Assembly (NCBI GenBank): GCA_037140715.1
Contig: JBAXDX010000079.1
Span: 1 to 13,625 of the forward strand
DNA from: JAUZPB01 sp037140715
Lineage (GTDB): Bacteria > Bacteroidota > Ignavibacteria > Ignavibacteriales > SURF-24
DNA: 13,625 nt
Direction: 5' to 3'
Each line of letters starts with the position of its first letter. The stretch's first letter is position 1. Below the pieces are notes generated by a model. It saw nothing but the letters and a program-made list of their open reading frames with translations, did no database searches and was not told where the DNA came from. This document shows, piece by piece, positions 7,741-13,625 of this stretch. Position numbers and translations under genes: made by a program.

Positions 7741-8528
7741 AAAAGACTGTCATTGTATTACTTTTATTAAACCTCATATTTTTTCCGCTTCTTTATACCG
7801 GCTGTGTTCCTTCTAAGTCTGCTGAAATGGGAGAGCCTCTGCCTTCGGACAGACTGATAAAAAAGCTTGAAGCTAACAGGCGCAAGGTAAAAAATTTTGA
7901 AGGTTCCGGAAGCCTTGTCATTAATACTGAACAATTAAATACTACGGTAAGCTTTAAAGTAGCATTGCAGAAGCCTGATTCGGTTTATATCGAAATCTAT
8001 GGTCCGTTCGGGATTGATCTGGCTCAGGTTTTAGTAACAAATAGTAATTTTTCTTTTTATGATATAATGAACAACGTTGTCTATAAAGGCAAAAGCAACA
8101 GCGATGTTCTCAAGAAAATTTTCAAGATTAACCTTTCCTTCGATGATCTCATGGATGCATTTACCGGTGCGGTTAACCTTACTCAGAGGCTTTCCCAGGA
8201 GCCTGATAACTATGAGATTGTTTATGATAAATATGTGCTTACATATATTGATGCCATCAGCGGGCAGATGAATAAATTTACCATTGGTATCCGCGACCTG
8301 GTAATAACGGATTATCAGCTTATCAGTTCAACTGATAAGCTGTTAATACAAATTGGTTATACTAAGTTTAAAGTGCAGGGGGGCGTTTCTATTCCTTATT
8401 CGACAGATGTTCAGTTGAAAAATGATAAACAGAGCATGAAGATTGAGTACAGGAAAATTGAAGTCAACAAGCAGAATATCAGGGTAAGCATGAGTATTCC
8501 TGAAGATGTTCAGGTAGTTGAATGGTAG
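7737..8528 (+). CDS. DUF4292 family lipoprotein (LolA/LolB-like fold expected)
   Basis: A 263-residue protein with a lipoprotein signal: KK, a long hydrophobic core, then the lipobox YTGC with C23 as the modified residue. The mature part matches the DUF4292 pattern as I know it: an N-terminal KKLEANRRKVKNFEGSGSLVINT, then IYGPFGIDLAQVLVTNSNFSFYD, which is the beta-rich layout of the LolA/LolB/LppX-like half-barrel that holds acyl chains. A role in carrying lipid or lipoprotein at the outer membrane is therefore plausible but unproven. The start is GTG at 7737, overlapping the TPR stop (GTGA), with a good AAGGGAG site at 7726-7732, so translation is probably coupled. Its coding sequence contains an unusually perfect palindrome (8311-8347). 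The next gene starts 25 bases downstream. Confidence 0.85.
   Translation: MKKTVIVLLLLNLIFFPLLYTGCVPSKSAEMGEPLPSDRLIKKLEANRRKVKNFEGSGSLVINTEQLNTTVSFKVALQKPDSVYIEIYGPFGIDLAQVLVTNSNFSFYDIMNNVVYKGKSNSDVLKKIFKINLSFDDLMDAFTGAVNLTQRLSQEPDNYEIVYDKYVLTYIDAISGQMNKFTIGIRDLVITDYQLISSTDKLLIQIGYTKFKVQGGVSIPYSTDVQLKNDKQSMKIEYRKIEVNKQNIRVSMSIPEDVQVVEW
8311..8347. repeat. 37-base near-perfect palindrome within the DUF4292 gene
   Basis: CAGCTTATCAGTT (8316-8328) and AACTGATAAGCTG (8330-8342) are perfect 13-base inverted repeats around one C. Beyond a single T/T mismatch (8315/8343) the symmetry continues for four more pairs (ATTA at 8311-8314 with TAAT at 8344-8347). In total 17 of 18 pairs match. The encoded peptide (DYQLISSTDKLL) is unremarkable, so the symmetry is not demanded by an obvious protein repeat. 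In mRNA the C-centred loop must open a few pairs, still leaving a strong stem. Confidence 0.9.
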
Positions 8529-8553
8529 ATCATTATAGTCCGATTACTGAAAT

Positions 8554-9834
8554 ATGATTATCTCCGGAAAGAGTGCGGGCAGGTTTGTTCTGTTTATCCT
8601 GTTGATAAATCCTGACATAATATGTGCGCAACAGACATCAAAGATAAATGATAAGAAGTCGGAACTTACGGAATTAAAAAATGAGATAAGGCAACTTGAG
8701 TCGGAATTTAAAGCTAAGGTGAGAGTAGAGAAAAAATCCATTGAACTGATTGAGAACTACAACAGGCAGAATCTTATCCTGAACAAAATGATTAACTCAA
8801 TCGGTGCTGAAGAGACTGTAATGCAGGAAGAGATTAAGCTTACCGAAGTTAAGATTACGGATATTGAGACGGTCATCAGGAAGCTGAAAGATAATTACAC
8901 AAGGTATATTATTTATTTGTATAAATACGGGCGCAATGATGATCTCAAGGCTATTTTAGATGCGGGTTCGATAAACAAGGCGCTGATTCGCTATAAATAT
9001 TTGCAGAGACTTTCCGTGCGCCGTCAAAGAGATATTGGTGAACTCAAAAAGAATGAAACCGAATTAAGCCGTCTCCAGACTTACCTTATAGATAAAAAAG
9101 ATGAAAAGCATTTAATTGGCGAAGAGAAACGGGATGAGGAAAAGATACTTCAGGCGAAACTAGCCGAACGCAAAAAGATACTTGGTTTGCTCCGAAATGA
9201 TAAAGCTTCTCTAAAAAAAGAACTTGAGCTAAAGAAACGTTCTGAAGGTGAAATAAGAAACTGGATTGCGCGCCTCATAGAAGAAGACAGAAGGAAGGAA
9301 AAAGCCAGACGCATACAGGAAGAAAACGCTAAAAATCAGAAAGCAGTTGTCATGAATAAGAAGTCTGACATCATTAGAAAAGAGACAGAGTCTGTTTCTG
9401 AGGAAACAAAGCCGAAGGAAATACTTGAGTCGCTGAGCATAAGACACGGGGTACTGCGCTGGCCGGTAGATAATGGGAAAGTAATCCGCAAGTTTGGCGA
9501 AAACCGCAATGCAAAGCTTAATACTGTTACGCTTAATTATGGAATAGATATCAGGACAAATAACGATGCTGGCGTAAAGGCGGCGGCAGAAGGAATAGTT
9601 TCAACGGTAAACTGGCTGCCAGGCTATGGCAGTATTCTTATCATATCGCATAAAAATAACCTGCGTACAGTTTACGGACACCTCGGTGAAATTTATGTAA
9701 GCGAAGGTTCAAAGATATTATCGGGTGCCTCGATCGGTAAAGTAGGCGAGAGCTTAGAGGGGAGCATACTTCATTTTGAAGTCTGGGATGAACGGAGAAA
9801 TCAGAACCCGGAAGTCTGGCTGGGAAAGAAGTAA
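8554..9834 (+). CDS. EnvC-like murein hydrolase activator, LytM (M23) domain with degenerate metal site
   Basis: A 426-residue exported protein, close in length to E. coli EnvC (about 420). Residues 1-25 form a signal peptide (K6 and R10, then FVLFILLINPDIICAQ). Residues about 28-295 are a long charged coiled coil rich in K, E and R. Residues about 300-425 are a LytM/M23 domain with YGID, YGHLGEIYVSEG and LHFEVW. In active LytM enzymes zinc is held by H and D of HxxxD and the last H of HxH. Here the first is N328 (N-x-x-x-D332), H376 is kept in YGHL, and HxH is reduced to I405-L-H407. Loss of the first ligand and of one catalytic histidine points to a non-catalytic activator of cell-wall amidases, as for EnvC, rather than a peptidase. 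It follows the DUF4292 gene by 25 bases without a clear ribosome site and probably ends the operon. Confidence 0.87.
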   Translation: MIISGKSAGRFVLFILLINPDIICAQQTSKINDKKSELTELKNEIRQLESEFKAKVRVEKKSIELIENYNRQNLILNKMINSIGAEETVMQEEIKLTEVKITDIETVIRKLKDNYTRYIIYLYKYGRNDDLKAILDAGSINKALIRYKYLQRLSVRRQRDIGELKKNETELSRLQTYLIDKKDEKHLIGEEKRDEEKILQAKLAERKKILGLLRNDKASLKKELELKKRSEGEIRNWIARLIEEDRRKEKARRIQEENAKNQKAVVMNKKSDIIRKETESVSEETKPKEILESLSIRHGVLRWPVDNGKVIRKFGENRNAKLNTVTLNYGIDIRTNNDAGVKAAAEGIVSTVNWLPGYGSILIISHKNNLRTVYGHLGEIYVSEGSKILSGASIGKVGESLEGSILHFEVWDERRNQNPEVWLGKK

Positions 9835-9890
9835 TTACAGGGCAATAGAACGCGGGTAAAATTATGGTTATAAGACAGAATCGCTATACA

Positions 9891-9952
9891 TTTTTGAGCA
9901 GAAACAAATATTCTATATATTGAGTCTTTATTTTCGTGATATATATATATAG
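9891..9952 (+). promoter_or_regulatory. AT-rich gap with a weak promoter candidate before yqeY
   Basis: The 172 bases between the EnvC-like gene and yqeY hold no gene and no clear terminator. TTGAGC (9894-9899) and TATATT (9916-9921), 16 bases apart, make a weak -35/-10 pair; the Bacteroidota-type pattern fits less well. A run of six AT dinucleotides (9939-9950) follows and could vary in length. A promoter for the yqeY-cvpA-mutS2 cluster is expected in this gap, but its exact place is uncertain. Confidence 0.3.
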
Positions 9953-10006
9953 AACGTCATAGTCCGGTGAAGCGCGATAGTTTAAATATAAATTGGGAGA
10001 AACATA

Positions 10007-10456
10007 ATGAACCTGAAAGAAAAGATTAATGAAGATTTGAAAGTTGCTATGAAATCGGGTGACAAGCTCAGACTTGAAACTGTAAGATCAATCAGAGCGC
10101 TTATTCTGGAATTTGAAAAAAGCGGTGTTGGCAAAGAACTTAACGGGGAAGAAGAGATACGTATGCTTAGTTCGGCGGTAAAGAAAAGAAAGGATTCGAT
10201 TGAACAGTACCGTAACGCGAAGCGCGATGATCTTGCAGATAAGGAAGAAGCCGAGATGAATATTATTTTAGAGTATCTTCCAAAGCAACTTACTGAGGAG
10301 GAAATTACTGAAAAGATCAGGCAGATAGCCGTTGAAACAGGAGCGCGGTCAAAGGCTGATTTTGCTAAGCTGATGCCCGCCGCAATGAAAGAGCTTAAAG
10401 GAAAAGCCGATGGCAAATTAGTTAAATCTATTGTTGAAAAAATTCTGGGTGATTAG
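10007..10456 (+). CDS. yqeY: GatB/YqeY domain-containing protein
   Basis: A 149-residue cytoplasmic helical protein, the usual length for stand-alone YqeY proteins. Family features visible: the N-terminal LKEKINEDLKVAMKSGDKLRLETVRSI, the central AVKKRKDSIEQYRNAKRDDLADKEEAE, EYLPKQLTEEEI, and a C-terminal KLMPAAMKELKGKADGKLV segment that corresponds to the tail domain of GatB. That domain helps bind tRNA in the Glu-tRNA(Gln)/Asp-tRNA(Asn) amidotransferase, but the job of free YqeY is not settled. A strong GGGAGA site lies 6 bases before the ATG. The stop TAG shares its last base with the GTG of the next gene, so translation is probably coupled. Confidence 0.93.
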   Translation: MNLKEKINEDLKVAMKSGDKLRLETVRSIRALILEFEKSGVGKELNGEEEIRMLSSAVKKRKDSIEQYRNAKRDDLADKEEAEMNIILEYLPKQLTEEEITEKIRQIAVETGARSKADFAKLMPAAMKELKGKADGKLVKSIVEKILGD

Positions 10457-11073
10457 TGAATTACTTAGATTATATAATCATCGGAATTATTGTAGCCGGT
10501 TTCATTTTTGGCTATAAAGATGGTCTTATAAGAAAGATTATAGGTCTGGGCGGAATATTCCTTGGAATATTTCTCGCTGTAAAACTTTCCGGCAAATTTG
10601 GCAGGTTTATTTCTCCATTGTTGGATCATGAGGAATACCTTGCTGAAATAGTTGCAGGAGTTATTATTTTTATTCTTGTTATTTCGGCAACGTCCATTCT
10701 TAAAAGACTGATTAATCCGCATGATAAGGTTATCGGGTTTGCAAATCAGGTATTAGGCGGACTTACCGGCATATTACAGATACTATTTCTTAGCAGCGGT
10801 TTCTTTTTGTTTCTTCACATCTTTCAGGTACCTAAACCGGAAACGGTCGCCCGGTCATTTCTTTATACTCCGGTGTTCAGGGTCATGCCCGAAACAATAG
10901 ATTTTATGATTGGCGGAACTGATTTTGTTAAAGAATATATTGAAAATAAGGATAAGTCAAGAACAGTTATTACTGACAGCGAGAAAAAGACAGATACTTC
11001 CGCAAGGACGGAGAGCAAAGCAGTAAAAGCGAAACGGAAAAAAATAAAGAACCCGCAGGTATCCAATGAGTAA
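10456..11073 (+). CDS. CvpA-family inner-membrane protein
   Basis: A 205-residue membrane protein. Four hydrophobic segments are visible at about 5-22, 28-44, 63-83 and 95-125; the first includes the family-typical NYLDYIIIGIIVAGFIFGYKDGLIRKI with the conserved G-x-x-x-G-x-x-[RK]G-like turn. The last 45 residues are a highly charged, Lys-rich, probably cytoplasmic tail (EKKTDTSARTESKAVKAKRKK). E. coli CvpA is needed for colicin V production, and the family is linked to envelope homeostasis; the exact activity is unknown. The start is GTG, sharing one base with the yqeY stop (TAGTG), with GGGTGA upstream. It sits directly before mutS2, a pairing also seen in Bacillus and relatives. Confidence 0.88.
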   Translation: MNYLDYIIIGIIVAGFIFGYKDGLIRKIIGLGGIFLGIFLAVKLSGKFGRFISPLLDHEEYLAEIVAGVIIFILVISATSILKRLINPHDKVIGFANQVLGGLTGILQILFLSSGFFLFLHIFQVPKPETVARSFLYTPVFRVMPETIDFMIGGTDFVKEYIENKDKSRTVITDSEKKTDTSARTESKAVKAKRKKIKNPQVSNE

Positions 11074-11079
11074 GGATAA

Positions 11080-13428
11080 ATGATAAGCTCAAACGTATTA
11101 GAAAAACTTGAATTTGGAAAGGTATTACAATTCGTTTCAAAATATGCTTTAACGGAGCCGGGGAAAAATGAAATACTGCAATTATCGCCTGCGCCTGATG
11201 CTCTTATGGCTTCAACTGAAGGCGGTTATGTTACTGAAGCAAAAAAAATATTAGTTAAAAATGATATCCCTCCATTTATATATCTGCCCGACTTAAATTA
11301 TGACCTCTCAAACAGCTCAGTAGAAGGTTCGGTACTTGATAAAAAAGTTATACTTGATATATATTCGCTTGCTGTTACTTCAAGAAGGATGTATCAGTTC
11401 CTGAAGTTTGAGCCTGAACTAAAAACTATATCGAATACTTTTCTGAGCAGACTGTTTGTAAATAAAGCGCTCGAACAGCATATAGAAAAAATAATTGATG
11501 AAAAAGGAGAAGTGCGGGATAGTGCCAGTCCAAAGCTTAGAGAAATTCGTGAGGATATTAAGCGAACCGAAGAGACATTAGGCAAGGTAATAAACAAAAT
11601 ACTTAAGAGCCTGACCGACTCATATCTGACGCGTGATGAATATATAACGCAGCGCGATGGACGTATGGTTGTGCCGGTTAAAGCTGAACATAAAAAGCGC
11701 GTGCGGGGTTTTGTTCATTCTGAATCTTCAAGCGGGCAGACGGTATATATAGAACCGGAAGAAACGCTTGAGCTTAATAATGATATTCTATCGCTAAACT
11801 TCGCCGAGAAACGCGAAATCGAAAGAATACTTAGAGAGCTTACAAAAAAAATCGGAGAGGCAGGTGAGGAGCTTAAGCGGTCTCTTGCCGCGATATCATA
11901 TCTTGACAGCATATTTGCAAGAGCAAAATATTCGCTTGAAATAATTGGCTCATTCCCAGGTATAGATAAGAATTTACCCGTAAGGCTGTTTGACGCAAGG
12001 CATCCGCTTTTAATCAGGAAGCTCGGACACAGCAAAACTGTTTCGCTTAATCTTAGCATTGAATCAAACAATGTTATTCTTATTACCGGTCCAAATGCAG
12101 GCGGCAAAACGGTTGTACTTAAGACTGCCGGTATGCTTGTTCTGATGGCTTTATCGGGGCTACATATTCCTGCAAGTCCCGACAGCAATATTCATTTTAT
12201 AGACGATATACTAATTGACATTGGCGACCAGCAGTCAATTGAAGATGACCTGAGCACATTCAGTTCTCATCTGTCAAATATCAAACGAATACTTCATAAT
12301 GCGGGGGAATCATCTCTTGTGCTACTTGATGAAATTGGAACAGGTACTGATCCGGCTGAGGGAGCTGCGCTTGCAATGTCAACGCTGATAACTTTGCAGA
12401 AAAGGAAATCGCTTGTACTTGCGACTACTCATCACGGAAGTCTAAAGATATTTGCAAATGAAATGGAAGGCTTTGAGAATGCTTCAATGGAATTTGATAC
12501 CGAACAGCTTGCTCCGACTTATTTATTCAAACAGGGAGTACCGGGTTCAAGTTATGCTTTTGAAGTAGCTGAAAGAATCGGGCTTGATAAGAATTTTCTT
12601 GGACTTGCTAAAAGTTATCTTGATACGGATAAGATGAGAGTAGAGGATTTTCTTATTCAACTTGAGAATCGTTCAAAAATTCTTGAGCAAAAACTTAAAA
12701 CTTCTGAGATTGAGAATGTCAGATTAAAAGGTCTTTCCAGACTTTATCAGAATAATATTGAAAATCTTGAGTTACATAAAAAGGAAATAATCTTTAAGGC
12801 TAAGTCTGAAGCAGAAGATTATCTTAAAAATGTGAACAAGAAAATTGAGCAGTCCATAAAGACTATCAGAGAATCCAATGCCAGCAGTGAGGTTATTAAA
12901 GCGGTTAAACAAGAGATTGAAGTTTTAAAGAAATCCAGCAAAGTTCTAAAATCAGAAAAGCCTGTTGATTCAGTCGATAAAAATTTTGTATTTTCGGCGG
13001 GTGATTATGCGACATTAAAGAATTCCCCGACTTCAGGGAAAATTACAGAGATTGATCATGAGAAGAATAAGGTAACGGTGCTTGTCGGCAATATTAAGCT
13101 ACAATTAAAGATATCAGATATTTTGCCGGCAAAGGAAAAAGATGCTGAAGAGGTGAATGATTATAGAAATCAGTTCATGACTAACGCAGATTATATGATT
13201 GATATCAGAGGCAGGCGTGCTGAGGAAAGTGAATTTGAAGTTACTAAGTTTTTAGATAATGCGAATCAGGCGGGACTGGCAAGGGTAGAAATATTACATG
13301 GAAAAGGAACGGGAGTATTAAAGAAGGTTGTAAAGGATATTCTTTCCAGGCATGAGAATGTTAAAAATTTCTATTTTGCCGGTATAGAGCATGGCGGGGA
13401 TGGTATTACGATTGTGGAGCTTAAATAA
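11080..13428 (+). CDS. mutS2: Endonuclease MutS2 (MutS core with C-terminal Smr domain)
   Basis: A 782-residue protein, full length for MutS2. It lacks the mismatch-recognition domain of MutS and begins with the MutS2-type core (VLEKLEFGKVLQFVSKYALTEPG). The clamp region includes RDGRMVVPVKAEHKKRVRG and SSSGQTVYIEPEE. The ATPase has Walker A GPNAGGKT (337-344), Walker B LVLLDEIGTGTDP with D417-E418, and the switch TTHHGSLK. A charged coiled-coil linker (about 515-640) and a small KOW-like beta stretch lead to the Smr nuclease domain (about 705-782) with DIRG (708-711) and HGKGTG (740-745). The family is implicated in suppressing homologous recombination and, in Bacillus, in splitting collided ribosomes; which applies here is not visible. 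AAGGA lies 3 bases before the ATG, and the gene begins 6 bases after the CvpA-family stop, so it is the last gene of that operon. Confidence 0.97.
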   Translation: MISSNVLEKLEFGKVLQFVSKYALTEPGKNEILQLSPAPDALMASTEGGYVTEAKKILVKNDIPPFIYLPDLNYDLSNSSVEGSVLDKKVILDIYSLAVTSRRMYQFLKFEPELKTISNTFLSRLFVNKALEQHIEKIIDEKGEVRDSASPKLREIREDIKRTEETLGKVINKILKSLTDSYLTRDEYITQRDGRMVVPVKAEHKKRVRGFVHSESSSGQTVYIEPEETLELNNDILSLNFAEKREIERILRELTKKIGEAGEELKRSLAAISYLDSIFARAKYSLEIIGSFPGIDKNLPVRLFDARHPLLIRKLGHSKTVSLNLSIESNNVILITGPNAGGKTVVLKTAGMLVLMALSGLHIPASPDSNIHFIDDILIDIGDQQSIEDDLSTFSSHLSNIKRILHNAGESSLVLLDEIGTGTDPAEGAALAMSTLITLQKRKSLVLATTHHGSLKIFANEMEGFENASMEFDTEQLAPTYLFKQGVPGSSYAFEVAERIGLDKNFLGLAKSYLDTDKMRVEDFLIQLENRSKILEQKLKTSEIENVRLKGLSRLYQNNIENLELHKKEIIFKAKSEAEDYLKNVNKKIEQSIKTIRESNASSEVIKAVKQEIEVLKKSSKVLKSEKPVDSVDKNFVFSAGDYATLKNSPTSGKITEIDHEKNKVTVLVGNIKLQLKISDILPAKEKDAEEVNDYRNQFMTNADYMIDIRGRRAEESEFEVTKFLDNANQAGLARVEILHGKGTGVLKKVVKDILSRHENVKNFYFAGIEHGGDGITIVELK

Positions 13429-13474
13429 AAGCAATGGGACTTATTCGGATGCAACTGTTATAAATTCAACTTTT

Positions 13475-13491
13475 TATCCAGATTAACCTGG
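13475..13491. repeat. Dispersed 17-base intergenic motif, copy 2
   Basis: TATCCAGATTAACCTGG lies 47 bases past the mutS2 stop and matches the 428-444 copy at 15 of 17 bases. Here the short inverted repeat CCAG-attaa-CCTGG is more visible than the palindrome of copy 1. No T-run follows, so it is not read as a terminator. Confidence 0.4.
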
Positions 13492-13549
13492 GTTCAATCA
13501 GGATGCCATGATGCGGAATCAGCAGTTTGCTTAAAAAACTCCGGGAAAT

Positions 13550-13625
13550 ACACTAAAAGAGTCAAAGAATACTCTCTGAGTGTATTCTTTGACTCTCTGA
13601 GTGTATTCTTTGACTCTTTTAGTGT
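13550..13625 (+). terminator. Long hairpin past mutS2: terminator or inverted-repeat element
   Basis: The arms 13550-13572 and 13603-13625 are perfect 23-base inverted repeats (ACACTAAAAGAGTC... with ...GACTCTTTTAGTGT). Pairing continues inward as CTC/GAG, GAG/CTC and GT/AC, broken only by two T/T mismatches and preceded by a third, giving 31 of 34 pairs around an 8-base loop. The inner part contains two identical 21-base tandem copies (13571-13591 and 13592-13612), as if an older 55-base hairpin had gained one unit by slippage. It begins 121 bases after the mutS2 stop and could end transcription from either side. The right arm stops at the last base of the window, so what follows, including any T-run, is unseen. 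A small mobile inverted-repeat element or an assembly fold-back are alternatives. Confidence 0.6.

Noticed and set aside
9939..9950. Phase-variable AT-dinucleotide tract
   Set aside because: Six dinucleotides are common in AT-rich gaps, and the gene downstream is housekeeping, not a usual phase-variable target.
9982..10416. 144-codon open frame on the minus strand opposite yqeY
   Set aside because: It is the antisense of a clearly conserved gene and its Ser-rich translation resembles no protein family.

Overview
The window reads as a chromosomal housekeeping stretch from a Gram-negative bacterium of the Bacteroidota/Chlorobiota/Ignavibacteriota group. I lean to the Ignavibacteria side, but this is an inference from gene content and I have run no comparison. 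Support for this placement: an Omp85-type outer-membrane barrel, a signal-peptide-bearing TPR protein next to a DUF4292 lipoprotein and an EnvC/M23 protein (a neighbourhood typical of that group), possible -33/-7 promoters of the TTTG / TAnnTTTG kind, weak Shine-Dalgarno sites on some genes, and AT-rich DNA. All nine genes are on the + strand and look intact.

Layout: bases 1-635 hold no convincing gene; they open with three 13-base direct repeats spaced exactly 21 bases apart and end in a possible promoter. Next is gcvP (636-3524), the unsplit glycine-cleavage P-protein, closed by a clear intrinsic terminator (3551-3584). An outer-membrane Omp85-family protein with one POTRA domain (3611-4945) overlaps rsmE (about 4923-5630), the 16S rRNA m3U1498 methyltransferase. 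The 301-base gap that follows (5631-5931) is mostly a repeat array with a 20/40-base period, then a candidate promoter overlapped by an inverted repeat.

A compact envelope operon follows: a 602-residue TPR protein (5932-7740), a DUF4292 lipoprotein (7737-8528, 4-base overlap) and an EnvC-like LytM/M23 protein (8554-9834) whose metal-site histidines are partly lost, suggesting an amidase activator rather than an enzyme. After a 172-base AT-rich gap comes a second tight cluster: yqeY (GatB/YqeY domain), a CvpA-family membrane protein and mutS2 (MutS core plus Smr nuclease domain). The window ends in a 76-base near-perfect hairpin whose right arm stops on the last base.

No novel multi-gene system is evident. 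The unexplained structure is in the DNA itself: helically phased repeats at 1-63, 5666-5825 and 13571-13612, and a 37-base almost perfect palindrome inside the DUF4292 coding sequence. The window begins on a repeat unit and ends on an inverted-repeat arm, which suggests an assembled contig bounded by multicopy repeats.
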